64,000 bases of DNA from Anolis sagrei. Lineage: Eukaryota > Chordata > Lepidosauria > Squamata > Anolidae. The stretch is taken from assembly GCF_037176765.1 (NCBI RefSeq), contig NC_090023.1, positions 97,883,366 through 97,947,365 of the forward strand, written 5' to 3'. Below are positions 22,041 to 36,235 of the stretch, piece after piece (positions within the stretch are counted from its first letter, which is position 1; every line of letters begins with the position of its first letter). Both the position numbers and the translations under genes were made by a program. The notes beneath the pieces are model-generated. The model searched no databases. It worked only from the letters and a program-made list of their open reading frames with translations, and was not told the DNA's origin.

Positions 22041-22280
22041 ACAATAGAAATGTCCACAAACATATTTTATGATGGAATGTCCTACAGCAACTAGATAAAT
22101 CCCATAGATTATAATGGTCTTCATAATGTCATTCCTACTTGAAAAAGCTAACCCTGTAAATTTATTAAAATACATCCTGAATGAACTGTCTAACTATACT
22201 ACCTATAAATGGTGAACACAATTCCCAAGCAGCTTAGTAAAATGAAATTAGGCCAGTGAAGAAATTAAGAATATAAAATG

Positions 22281-22286
22281 TTTATT
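22281..22286 (-). terminator. Candidate poly(A) signal of GYG2
   Basis: AATAAA on the minus strand, about 1.15 kb beyond the GYG2 stop. Other matches nearby cannot be excluded. Confidence 0.35.
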
Positions 22287-23438
22287 CAATAATAAACAGT
22301 ATTATAAAATGGGTAGAGCTGGAGCAAGGAAAAAAACTACAATTTCCACCTTTACCATATCATAGTGGAATCGCCAGGCAGTTAGTGTTGATGGGAAAAC
22401 ACAGAGACTAGTACGAGTGTCTTCTTCCTTTGGCTTACAAAAGTAAAACTAGCACCAACAACTATTAAAGAGAATCTTGATTAGGAAGAAAACAAAATGT
22501 CCATTCTCAATCTGAGCTTTCCAGGTATGCCAGCATCATCGTAGGAACATAAGAAACTGCCTCAGATGCTTGGACTATGCAAGCCACAATACTGTCAACT
22601 TTACCAACAGCCTTCTAGAAGTTTCAGGCAGGATTCTTTCCTAACTCCTGGCACTATATCTTGGTCTCCCACCAAAGTAATAACAAAACCTGATATGACT
22701 TTGTCTCCAATCCAGTTGATATTAGTGTATCCAGGATGATATGGTGGTAAATTTCAACACCAAAGCAAGCACAATTGAATTCATTGTAAGTTTAACTGAT
22801 GAGTAGGATGGCAGCCAAATTAAAATTGAGGATAAAAATACAGGAGGGAGACAAACACCAATTTAAAGTAGTTTAATACAAACAAAATATGTGTTTTTGG
22901 TAGGGTTAGAATAATATCTTTTGTTGTAAATCAGTATCACACAGAGCTTGCATGGTTCTTTAGTATTTACTGTGACATTTAAAAACAGGGTTTTGTATTT
23001 AGCTGAGAATGGATCACCACTCTCCACGAATGAACAAGAGGTCTATTCCAATTATTAGTCACTGATCCCCAAAAAGGGAAAGCAAATACATCCCGAAGAA
23101 CTCTACACTAGTTCAATACATTGGGGGGGGGGGGGATCTCCATTAAAACTGGTATTTCAGTAAAATAGTTCTCAGGCAGCAAGCCTGGGAAAAATATGTA
23201 GCTTGCTGACAAGCAGAATACTCAGTATGAATGAGATGAACAAATAGTCTCACTCAAATAAGGCATTTTTACAAACTCAATATATTTCATTCTCCAAGAC
23301 CAAGCTTTGCCACAGTACATTACACTGGTCCATTTAGGAAATGCAGCCATTTTGAAAATTCCACAAGGGTCTTTTCTTGGAGCTTTTTAATGTAAACAAT
23401 GATCTGGTTGCGGTTGCATGTGAATGCAAAAGCAAGAT

Positions 23439-23600
23439 TTATAACAGAAAAGAATCTAACTTCTTTTGAATGTTTTCAAAAGCATCCTTCCCCAGATAGT
23501 CAATGTGGCCTTCCTCCCATTTTCTTCGTTCGTCTTCTGCACTTGCCTCTTCTGGCTTTGGCTGAATCAATACCTCAGAAACAGAACAAGTAACCATACC
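23439..23600 (-). CDS. GYG2: GYG2 exon 9: C-terminal glycogen-synthase-binding segment
   Basis: 162 nt, acceptor TCACAG, stop TAA at 23441-23439. Encodes [19 protein letters not shown], then [19 protein letters not shown] and [11 protein letters not shown], the conserved C-terminal helix shared by GYG1 and GYG2. Confidence 0.97.
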   Translation of the reverse strand, partial: GMVTCSVSEVLIQPKPEEASAEDERRKWEEGHIDYLGKDAFENIQKKLDSFLL

Positions 23601-26600
23601 CTGTGATAAAACAGAGAGAAGGAATGCCGTAATAAGGATATGTACACATTATTTGCTCTTACTCTCTGAAGTCCAAAGTCAGCTAACCATAACTTTGGGT
23701 TCTGACTTCTGTCAGAACTAAAAACACTGCATGTGAACTCCGAAGTACATATATGTTGGGTGACAGCCCTGAAGTAAGTGCAAAAGGATGCTTATTCCTA
23801 AGGACATGTACATAAGATGACATCTGACATCTTTAATCACCATAACACTCTATAGGAAATATATCCCATACACATCTCTAGTGATTTGCAAATGCACTGT
23901 GTCCTCCTCCTACACCATTTCAATTGCTGGAAGTCACGTCAAGCATCTGAGGTAGATCATCTCCATTCATGTTAAAATATGAGACCAATTTATAAAGTCT
24001 GGTTGCTAATTAACAGTATAACTTATCTTATTTTACAAGCAATGTATCAGCCTTCTCCAAATTGGTGTTCTCTAGACATGTTACATTATAACTCTCATTA
24101 TTCCCCAATAGTATGGTGGGTGGATAAGGAGGCAGGAATTATAACCCAACACAGTTGGAAGGTCCTGGGGTTGAATAATGTGTTTTCCCCTCTAAATCAC
24201 AAATGGTTGATTGTGAAAGTAAAGCATAGAAAGTATTTACTATTTCTGCAGATGGTTGAAGAATAGATTGAGAAGAAGATGCTGCAGATGATTTGCTTGG
24301 CTCAGCAAGGTTGACATCAAAATTGCACTCAGCCTTCTGTAAACACTGGAAAAGAAAAAGCCTTTGTTGTTGTTGTTGTATTATATTACAATTTTTCCTT
24401 GTTACACACTATGAAGAAAAGAACATTATTTTGGCAAGTCCAACCTTCATTATGCCTAATAATCCTCAATGCTTATTTTTCCATGTAAATAATTTTTCAA
24501 GCTGAAATAAACCAAAGCTCCAAAATAATTCAGTTAATGTTAAGAAAAGAACAGCAGACAGCTTATTCTGTTGAATTGCATGTATTCATTTTATTTTACA
24601 TATTAGGATGTAGAACAAGTTTCTCAGTACTATGGTGTGCAAATACTAAGATATTATTTTGTAAATTATAAGTACAATACAAAACTTTATTATGGTCACT
24701 GATCAGCACAAAGCGGGGCACAAGTACCCTGGGAAGGGGAAACACAGCTCCCTAGTGAAACAATTCTTTAGAAACAGATTAGAAATAGTTTAAATACACA
24801 GGTTAAAAACACGGGTTAATGTAATAGGTATGGAATTGAGTGGGGCAAGACTATCGGAGGGGTCAAAGCATTGGGGAGGGGCATTGAAGGGGATGAGAGG
24901 GGCACATTACAAGTCTAGTAGCATTTCAGCTGTAACAGGTTGCTCTAGCTACATTCCCAACAGGGTGTTGCCTTATAGGGTTGATCACCATCCTTCTAAT
25001 TTTAAGTGCTGCAGCACAAAACTTAGCAACACTGTAAGTTATTGTAGTGCTAGAGTCTGAAAGCAGCAGGGTGGAGTAATATTTTTCAGTGTGCCCTGGA
25101 TATTTTAGAAGCCATGGTGCAATGAGATTAATTCTAAGGCCTCTGCAGAATATACATTGAAGAAGCACGTGCTCAGTTGTTTCTACATGTCCCGACTCAC
25201 AGGGGCATAATCTCTACTTGATGGGGGTCTTCCAATACCATCATAAATAATAAGTATTTAAATACAAGAAACATCATTCTAAATATGTATAATTAGACTT
25301 CTAGACAGAGTGACATAAGACTGCCCTTACTTCTAGATGAGTGTGGTTGGATCTACACTGCCCTATATCCCAGGTTCCGATCCCAGATTATCTGCTTTGA
25401 ACTGGATAATATGAGCCTACACCACCAGATAATCTGAGATAAGCAGATGATGTAGGATCAGATCCTGGGTTACAGGGCTGTGTAGAAGGGGCCTCAGTTT
25501 ATGACTGGAGTGCATAATTTGAAAAACCCATCTGTCTTCCAAAAGTTAGAAACTATAATTAAAGATATAGGGATGAGATAGAGAATAGAAAAAAAATGAC
25601 GCACTAACTCGATCCATGCATTCAATTCTGGCATTAGGATTCCACTTTAGGATTGGCACAACTGCCTCCTGGAGTTCCTATTTTGGAGAAGCACTTGAAA
25701 AATCGAAATGCCTCTCCCTAAACTGCTAATCCCATAATTTCACAGAATGGAACGGTGAAACTGTGGCAGTTAAAGGGCATTAAAATTGTGCAGTGTGAAA
25801 GGAGCCGGCATCCTTTTATCTTATACCATGTAATAATTGTACAATACAGTCAATCTTCCACATTTGAGATTTTGACATTTGGAGATGATTTATTCACAAA
25901 TTCGATTAAAATCTCTCTAGATATCTCCAGATCCTCCAGTGGAACTTTATGGTCAACTTCCTTCAGTCATGCTAGAGGTTCCAGAGATTTCTAGAGAAAA
26001 CACCTCTTTAGAAATCTCTAGGTCCTCCAGTGGGATTCTATAGTAAGCTTCCAGTAGAAGGTGACTATAGAACTGTGCTGGAAGACCTAAAAGTTCCCAG
26101 AGAGGTGTTCTCTCAAGCAAAATTATCTATCTAACATCTATCTATCTATCGATCTATTTATCTATCTATCTATCTATCTATCATCTATCTATCTTTGTTA
26201 CTCTGTGCCTCTAACCCCAGAAAATGTGGAGCACTGACTATAATTGCAGAGTGTGAAGGGTTCATGAATACATGAAAAATACAACACTAAATAAAAACTC
26301 CATACTTGAGTCATCCATCCTCAAAGGAGACTCTTATCTCCAGACTATCGATCTCAGAAACAATGTCATGGGAACACAACTAGGAAGGAGACTGCTATTG
26401 TATTAATTCATGCTAATGGGCCGACCGTGGATATTTGGCTGTAACAAGAGGTTGGCTTTTTATAAAGTACGGCACTTCTTAAGTTTGTCTCAGGTTTCGG
26501 CATCTTATCCTATGAGCCAAAGAGAACAACATGCAAAAATCTGATGAAGGCAATACAAGTAATTATTATCCCTGCTGTCTGTCTTGTTCAAACCAACACA

Positions 26601-29600
26601 TTTCAAATGTGATTTTATATATTTGTAGCTAAAGGAAGTTGACCATAGAGTGTCACTGGAGGTTCTGGAGAAAGAGATATTTTAATTGGAAAATATTTTA
26701 ACTGGAAAAGATTCCTATGGTTAAAAATAAAACTTCAAAATATTTTAGATTCAGTGGTTGAAATAATTGTAAACATAACACTTTGCATTTATTACTGTGA
26801 ATAAATAGCAGAAACAGCCCCAAAAGTACTTACATCTTTGACAGATAACTCATCCAGTAAACTTTCAAGCATTTCTGACACCTGCTCTTTCTGTGTTGAA
26901 ATTGGCAAAGGATTGCTAAAGCTGGTATTTTCGCTTTCACATTTATCTTCATCCTCAATGATATCAGCCTATGATTAAAAAAATCAAACAATAGAAATGA
27001 AACACCGACATCTTCTATCAGTGAAATCTTCTATGTTTGGTGTTGCTGTTGTTATTGGGCGACTTCAAGTAATTTTGACTTATGGTGACCCTGTTATGGA
27101 GTTTTCTTAGGAAGATTTACTTAGAGGGGGCTTGCTGTTGTTTCTTTGAAAGATGAGGGAGTGTGACTTGCCCATTAGTTTCCATGACTGATCAAAGATT
27201 GAAACCTTAATCCCTTAGAAATCCAGATCAAAACTACCATACTCAAACCACTACTCTAATCTGATACTATTTTTATAGTAGATATTTTAAAAACTCAGTT
27301 GAATCTTCTGTAGCTCTTTACTCAAGAACTCCAATGTATAAGAAAAGGGAAAGAAAACACCCTGAAAAGTGCAGAGGGTAATCTTGGAGAAGCTGTTGAT
27401 CAAAATTGCTCTGTGGACCCTCCCATTTTCAGACATGCACACAACATGCCTTCAAACCAGCCAGAAGTTCAGAATAACCATGGGGTTAGATTACTTCTTT
27501 CCCTCTGGGAGGGAACACATTAAGTAATTTTTAAAAAGTAAATGCTCAGGGAGAAAAAAAAGGGAGTGGAAAGAGCATTTATCTCATGTTCCCTCTGCTG
27601 GCAAGGGTCTATCAAGGCTTTGTCAGCCTAGGACAATACATGTTAGAACTGTTCACCAGGTCCTCACACTCCTTTTCCACTGCTTCTTTTAAACAAAAAA
27701 AATATGATTGTGATAGTTCAGTTGTTGCACTTAATGAAGCCACATACTGATCCAGTCAGAGATGAAAGTCTGACCATGCTTTAAAATTAGTATTTTACAG
27801 ATGCATCGCCGTCCTGCTATATGAAAGGTGGAAGTGCACATTTAAATGTACGTCCTATTGGACATGATCCAGAGTAACACAGTTACCAAAAGTATATAAA
27901 AGGAAATAATAGCTGGAATTCATGAACATAGTTGCAAATGCTAACCTAGGCGTATACATTTGTAACTGATTATATCTAGGATCCAGGTGAAATCAATAGT
28001 GAAAGGAATATGTAAGGACTACTAAAGTCTGCCAATCTTGGTTACTGGCCAGCAGCCACTGCAAGCAATGGGAGTCTATTCTCCTGTTAATCAGGATATA
28101 GCAGAGTGACATTTCTACTCCCCTCCCATGAGCAATCTCTGATGCAAGCAAGAAATGTGACAAGGATTCTTTTTCTGACTGTCACACCAGAGATCACTCA
28201 CAGAATGGGGTGGAAACATCGGTTTGCTGAATTCTAGTCAAAGGGAAAACTAACCTCAATCACTTGCAGTAGCTGCTACCCAATAACCTTGGAAGAGGGC
28301 AGTGTTGGGCCAGGAAATTAGCTGACCTAGAAACTTGACAAATAATAACAGCAACAAAAAGAACAATGCAGTCTTATTCCAAAAAATAATTTTACCTCCC
28401 CTTTCTGGAGTTTTGATTCAGAAGACTTCTCCATTTCATTTAACAGTGGTAAAATACTAGAGCTGTATATCTTCCACCACAGTTCAAGGAATGAGAGCTG
28501 ACTTGTAGATACTGAGCCTGAACCATCCTCTGTAACTGTCCTTGTCTGAGGATTGTATTTGTAATTCCAGGGTTTTGCTGGTCCTAAGAAATGGACTACT
28601 TTTGCATCTTGGCCAAAACTGCAAGATCACATAAAATAATGTCTTAACAACAGGTTTCTGTTATGCACCATTTTAAAAAACTAATGCAATAGGTTTCTGC
28701 AATGTCATCATGAAACTAATCCTGGATTTTATTCCATTCATTCACTCACAGATAAAAAAAAATTAAATGAGTGTCTCACAGCAATTAAAATTCAAAGCAG
28801 AATACCACTGCAGACATTGCACATGAGTGAAAATAAGCCAGGCGTTCAGACTTACAAATTAAGAAAAATAAGACAAGCATGGGAAAGAAAAGAGTAAAAC
28901 CTATCTGTTTTCTGCCAGCTCTAAGTGATAATTTCATATTGCGTTTAATACAGCATTTATATTTAGTTGCAGGTTTGACTGGTCTTCATTTACTACTGTG
29001 CTTCCTTGGTCCTTCCAAAGTACCCTTCATTTCTACTTTTTGTCATTGAGCAACAGTGACAGCAAAGTTCTTACTGTGAGGGATGGTGAAAGCAAGCTCC
29101 CTGCAATGACTCATTATTCAACCAGTGACTGAGGCCACATAGGTCTTTCTTTTGCCATGATGTTCTTCCTGGAAAAAAGGGCCCATGGTCCTCTGACTAG
29201 TGATGAGTCAAATTGCTTTCACACACACACACACACACCTCTATAAGAGGGAAAGAGGATGAAGAAGCAATGTTTTTAAAGGGAGGGAAGAAACACCTGC
29301 TTCTCCTTCAAATACTGGGGAGTGAATCAGCTTTTAAAAATGAAGAAAGCCATTGTGCAGAGAGGCTTTGAGGACTATCAGGCAATGCTGGCAGATCTTT
29401 CACTGAAAATTATATTTATTCTATTTATTTATTTAAAGTATTTATAACTTGCCCTTCAGGCAAAAGATCTCACAGAGCATCTTATAAATTGCTAATTTGA
29501 CAGTTCCCCTTTCTCAGGATTAGTTTAAAAAAGACAAGGAAAGGGGGGTGAAGTCCAGAAGAGTCTGGCTGCTCTTTTCTCCCTGAAGAGACCACAGTGG

Positions 29601-32600
29601 TGGTATCTGTAATGGTGGAAAGGACTTTAATCAGCTACTGGGGTCAATGCAAAATGGAGCTCTGCCTGCCTGTTCTTCTCCTTCTCAAAGGAGGCTATAA
29701 TGGGATGGACAGATGACCTTTCATCAGCTAGGACCAAGGCAAAATAGTCCAATTTGCTGTCAGTGGATCATAAATGGCATCAGAAACATTTCAGTCTCAT
29801 TCATTTCTCTGACTACTAACATCTCTTCTCAACAAGTCTCCCATCGTATCACCATTCAACAGTTATGGGAAGACTGGGCTCTTCAGATTCACTACACATA
29901 TTCCACATTTCTTCTCTGATTCTTTTTGACCATATTTCCAAACGACCCTGTATCCAGAGTTTAATTTATCCACATTTGACAAAATATGTCCTTTCTCGGC
30001 ATTGGCTAGGTATTTCACTGCAATTGAAGGTCCTTCATTTCATGACAGCTCACCATTATGCATGGTTTTGCATATCCACACAAAGTGCAAGAACACAATC
30101 CCTACCCCACACACAGGGATCATACTATACTGCCCATTTGTATTCTGTGTTACGTTTGCTTCTGAAACATTATCAATTTATTGTTCTAAAATTAAAAAAA
30201 ACACCTCTTAAGCTTGGTTTTACATTACTAGCAATGACTGACATTGTTTCACAGGAATATGGTGTGCTTTCTTCTGCTGTTCAGAGAAACCTATTTGGCC
30301 ATACTACAATGGACCACCAAGTTTTGAACACTGTACTGTTGCAAATATTCACAAATATACAAATATGTTATATTTTAAATACTTACTGCTGAAAAGCCGG
30401 GGCATAGCTATAGACAGCACTGCTGCTTAGATTATAAATAAATGGCAAGTGTTTGCTTATGTCTTTTGTAGCCCAGTTGCTAAAGAACATGTTTAAAAAC
30501 CCCTGATCACCTCCTGAAAAAATGAAAAGAATATTTTAAAGAGGTAGAATCAACAAATGGATCTACCAACATGATCCAATGCAGACAGCATCAAGTTTCA
30601 CAAAACTAGATAAAAGACAACTGATGCTCTTTAGGTCATTTCTCCACTGATTCAGGAACAGATATGCACATATGTAGAATACTAAGCATTTCAGTCACTA
30701 AGTAAGTATGTCTTGCTGTTTTTATGATATCCAAGCTAGCCAGAACTAGCAAGTAACTATTTACAGATATACTGTTAAGTTCACAACAGACCTTTGATGT
30801 CTGTATATTTCATGCTGGCTAAAACAATAGATGCACATGTGAAAGTTCCAATATTGAACCTTGGAAGACACGTAACTACTGGTGTCTTCCAAAGTTCAAC
30901 ATTGGCCTAGTAGTTTGGCATATACATTTTGTTTTTATTTAAATATGGCCAGCAGCCCCATCCAGTGGTCTATAAAAAGCACAGCAAGCCACTCTACATT
31001 TTTTACCCCATTATTTTACATAAATCGAAATGTTAGTCTCAACTGGAACAGATCAGTGGAATTTAATAAGTGTTCACTTTCAATTCTGAAATTGATTTAT
31101 GAGTCTACGCTATATGAGAGCAACAACTGTGTTATGGCCCTAGTCTTTTACTTAGCTGCACTAGCATAATTATACTGCATATCATTTATCTTTTTTAAAT
31201 AATTCAAATGTTTTCATTGCATACTAAATAGATTATATTAAAAAGTGTTTCTTTGAGGATAAACAACACAGCAAAAACTGGCATATCAGAAAATAATTAA
31301 AGCAGTTCATATAAAGTCAATTACTTGTTCCAAATAAGCTTCAACCAAAAACAGGAACAAGAAATGATTATTGGAATCTAAAAACCAATAAAAATGAAAC
31401 ATGATTTAATAGCAGATATGAGAAAACCAGATGAATATGACTCAGATCAGGTTCATTTGTGTAAAATGTTTATTTACTGTCTTTTTTCCAGGATCTTTCA
31501 ACATGAAATACTTTAAATGTCTTTAAATGTATTAACTCTGCTGTTGCTGGGCTTGGTTCTGCTTGTAAGCTGCCCCGAGTCCCTTTGGGGAGATGGTGGT
31601 GGGATAAAAATACTAAGTTGTTGTTGTTGTTGCAACTACAATTGTTAGTTTTTAGTAATTGGTTTTCAAATTCATATTTGTGTTGTATAACTTTTTTTTT
31701 AAAAAAAAAGTTCACATCCTCTGAAGAATCAATACAAATAAGAAACTCAGTTAGCTTACCATCAAAGCTCCCGTGTTCACTTGCATACTGCAGGAGGAGG
31801 TTAAAGGTTTTTAAGGAAGGTTGGAAAACAAAGACACCACTGTTGAAACAATCTGGCCAGCCAGAATCTGGAGCTGCTGAAAATTCTTCTCGATCAAACA
31901 GCTCATCAATATTGCATAGTACCTAGGATACATGAAGGTTGAATTACCCAAGATGGTCTACCATACAAACTTCAAAGAGCCACTGTTTGTCATTAACCCA
32001 ACTCACTATATGGCCTCATAATGCTCACCATTCTCCTAATGCCATAATCAGTACAAACAGGGTGATATGTGGGACTATGCGATACATTTTATGCATCTTG
32101 CAGGATTATTGAGTATCTAGTCCTTTCCATCTCAGATGCATAACAGAACATTCTGCACTCTAAGTTACCATACTGCCTGCTACTATCATAGGAAATGAGG
32201 AAGAGATATTTTACCTCCTGTGTTCAGATACTATTCATATGCATATGTTCTTGTAGGCATCAGAGAATGTTGCTTGAACCTAAATAACTTCAGTTCAAAT
32301 TTCACAACAACAAACAAATATCCACTAATGACAATGTGAGATTTTTGAAAGGGATAAAGATTACTTTTTCTACCACTGAATCCTTCATAAAGGGTGTTTC
32401 ACACTAAAAACACACAACTCCATGATTCCTCTTTGCCATGGCTGTAGATGTAAAATCATAGAAGTGTGTAGTGTGAAAGAACCCAAGAAAACCCAATGAA
32501 AATTAATGCTGATTGTTGTTCATTCATTCAGTCACTTCTGACTCTTCATGACCTCATGGACCAGCCCACACCAGAGCTCCCCAGTCAGCCATCACCACTC

Positions 32601-35600
32601 ACAGCTCATTCAAGGTCAAGCCAGTCACTTCAAGAATTCCATCCATTCTTCTTGCTCTTGGTCAACCCCTCTTCCTTTATCCTTCCATTTTCCCCAGCAT
32701 CATTGCCTTCTCTAAGCTTTTTGAGCTTGAATGAATAAATGCTGATAGGCTATGTATTTCCCAACAAACCCAAATCTGTCCAACATGAAATTTCTGAGCC
32801 CTTTGGCCAAGGATCCCTCCTTTCAGTCAAGCTCAAAAAGGTGGAGAGGGTAGAAGACATAATGGGGCTTCTTCAGATGTATAAAGTTAACAGAACTTAG
32901 CAAAAAATGTAAGAAAACAAGAGGTATATTGTAACCATGCAGTCCTCCATGTGGAAAAAGTTCAGGGGAAATTATTTCCAAAACAAGAGCCAAATGTCCA
33001 AATATTTTTAAAAAGAGGTGCATTGGGGGGGGGGGGGGGTAAGTAAAGAGGAAAACAATCACAAACACCAATATAGTAAATACATGCGTTCTGTACTTGG
33101 GTGAAATATTTCAGAAAACATGCAAAGCTGTTATAGAAAGTTCTTATTTTTATCAGGTTTTCTGCTCAGAAACAACTATTTCTTTAGCACAGTCTTTCTG
33201 AAACATTGGTCTTTCAGGCAGTCACCTCCCAGAATTCCCAACTGTTGGCCAATCTGGCTAGGGCTTCTAAGAGCTGAAGTCCAAGACTGCTAGAGGAACA
33301 AAATTTAGGAACCACTACTTTACCAAAAACGGATTTGATTATCCACTTCAGTAATATTGTATTTCATAGATTAATGGTCTAGCCAGTAAATCAGAATGTC
33401 ATTTAGCATACTGATTTGCATCTGTAATGATCTTAATAATCTTGCATCTCAAAAGACAACTGGTTTAAACCAGATGAATAAATATAAATATTAGAGAACA
33501 AAAGAACTATTTTGGACCTATATTGCCCTACAGCAATGGTTCTCAACTTGTTGGTCCCCAGATGTTTTTGCCTTTAACTCCCAGAAATCCTAACAGCTGG
33601 TAAACTGGCTGGGATTTTTGGCAGTTGTAGGCCAAAACACCCAGGGACCCACAGGTTGAGAACCACTGCCTTACAGAGTTCTATAAGCTACTTCAGGATC
33701 CAGGCAGTCCCTAAGTTATGAACAACACAGGTTCTGTAGGTTTGTCCTAAAGCTGAATTTGTATGCAAATCGGAAAAGATACATTTTGTAAGTGTAACTC
33801 CTATGGATGGCATAGGGAAGGGCTAACACCTCTGTGGTGTTTGTTTTGTTGCCTGTGCTCCTGTTCAAAAGATTTCACTTCACTTTCTGTCACTGTGATG
33901 ATTGGATTTTGAAAAATTTGCCTTCTTGTAGAAACAAGGATTGGTGACAAGGCTCCAGTTGAAACACCTCTTCCCCATGATAACTCTTTTAGGAATGAAT
34001 TTTCCTTCTGAGGGATAGATTTCTCTCACTTAATGTTGTCTCACCCTCATTCTTAACTAAGAGTTATTTGTAAGCAGATGTTTGTAACTCGGGGACTGTA
34101 TAGGGATTTGTCATGTATAAATTCAAGGAATATGGCAAGCATTTAGGACACTGCGGCCCTTACCAATGTGTCTGCATCCATGAAGACACATTTGCTATAC
34201 TGAGTAAGAGTCCAACAATGTAGTTTGGTAAAGGTTACACCCAGTTCCAGCCTCTTCAGCAGAGCCAAGTGCACCACGTCATTGCTGTCAATTTCATTCA
34301 CGTCAACCACTGAGTCAAATATGGTGCAGAGGGAAGTCCTGACAAAACAAGTAAAAGACAAGATTGAGATCCTTATGACTTCTATTTGCAAGAAAAGCAG
34401 GGAAGAGTTTCTAATGTTAAAATAATTGAGAAATTTGGAACAATTATGGAAAATTTGGGAGGGGAGGAAGAGACCAAATCACAATGGAAAAATAGAAACA
34501 CAAATATACAGTCTTAAAAACCTTAAACAATGTCTGTTGATAGAAGCAAACTGCTGGGTAAACAAGCCAAGCCTTTCACAGAATCAAAGATTGTAGAGCA
34601 CCTCCAATCTGAATATTCCACATTTCAATAGCAAATGATGCTGGAGATTTGTTCATGTGTTTGAAGCTGCTATGGCTAATTGCTCTCATCAGACTGATTC
34701 TCCATCATCTAATAACTATTATAGTCATTTTTCTGGCACTATTTATACCTATTGAATTTGACAACTTACATTGCAATTGTAAGACATGTTTACTCCATAG
34801 GAAAACTCACTAATTTCAGCTATCATACTCTCAGATATACATACATGGAATCATAGTTATAATTATTCACTGTGCAAAGTAAATTATTCCATTTATATGT
34901 TCAAAGCCTACTGCCAATCTCTTTCATCCAGGAAAGGTCCATCATTTTATGAGAGTGGACAAAAAAAGTTCTCTGTATCAACTGTCTCAATATGATGCAG
35001 AATTTTAAATGGCTTCCCTGGCCGTCTTTTTATTAACTGGAACAAATATTCCAGCCTTTCCTTGTAATTTACTTATGTATGGGATTAATAAACTGTATGA
35101 AATAAGAGAATTGTATGGGAGCAGGGAAGAAATATCACTAAAGATAATTATACATACATATTTGAGGAAAAATACTATTGATAATTATATGTTAAAATAT
35201 GAATTTGGAATTAGCATGGCTATAGACCTCAACATCTTTAAGCAAGTCCCTACTCCTCATACAGCTACTGAAATGTATTATACTCATAACACATATACTT
35301 GTGTATAAGTCTAGAAATGTTAATTTAAAAAGTGGCCCAAAAAGTCTGGGTTGACTTATCCATGCACCAATATAAGTACTTTACCTTAAATTTTATCAAA
35401 AAAGGAACTAATCTCTTGCCTGAGCAGAGTGGCAAAAGGCCTTTTTTAATGTCTGGATAGGAACTGGCAGCACCCAAGGACAGCTGGCCCTTTGAGGCAG
35501 TACTGGCACTTTCACCAGTATGAAGAATGATTCTTGGCTTATCCACAGGTCATAACAAAACCCATAATGTTGGTCATAAAACTTGCCCTTAAATTACACA

Positions 35601-36202
35601 TGAAGTCAACTTATACACAAAAATACATTATAGTCTCTGCTTAGTTCTGTACCTGAAGTGGCTAAAATAAAGCACCTCATATGAAATTGTGCTTTTTAGG
35701 ACATTGAAACAATCCTGGAACACAAGCCAACCATCTTGTCTGCATGTTAACCTACATGTAGCTTTAATTGCACTATCCAGCTGGGAACTGAGGCACACAG
35801 TCAACACAGTGTTTGCTTATTGTTATTTTGTAATTAGGTGGTTGCACAACATTTCAATTTTATAATTACAATGCTAATTGCATCTGGGAATGCAGCCTTA
35901 CCTCATTGCACCGGAGACCTGAGGAGTAATTAGTATTGCCAGCATTCTAGTTGTTTTGTGGTTCCTCAAGGATTGTCCAAGAACCAAAGCACCATGGCAA
36001 TAAGCATCATTAGTGGCAAGGGTCACAAAGGCCTGGTCTGTCACTATAAACAAGTGTTCACAATGGTCACTTAGTGAAGTACAAGAGAACTGATGAGACA
36101 CTTGCCTTATCTTATCCCACTAAACAGCTGTGATTTCTGTGCATGCATAGCAAGCTACAATAAGCTGTTTTGCTACCCAAAACTCTTCGGAAATTGATGT
36201 TT

Positions 36203-36235
<33 letters not shown>

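Larger units (their letters stand above)
19657..23438. other. Convergent intergenic region between arylsulfatase and GYG2
   Basis: About 3.8 kb between the two stop codons. It holds both 3' UTRs, a Sauria SINE (19.73-19.96 kb) and a decayed RTE-like stretch (21.63-22.04 kb). The rest (20.2-21.6 and 22.3-23.4 kb) is AT-rich with a G-run at 23124-23136 and nothing I recognise. Confidence 0.6.

Noticed and set aside
29865-30392. 175-codon plus-strand frame ending at GYG2 exon 5
   Set aside because: No recognisable domain, no splice context, and it lies antisense in a GYG2 intron. Consistent with a chance frame.
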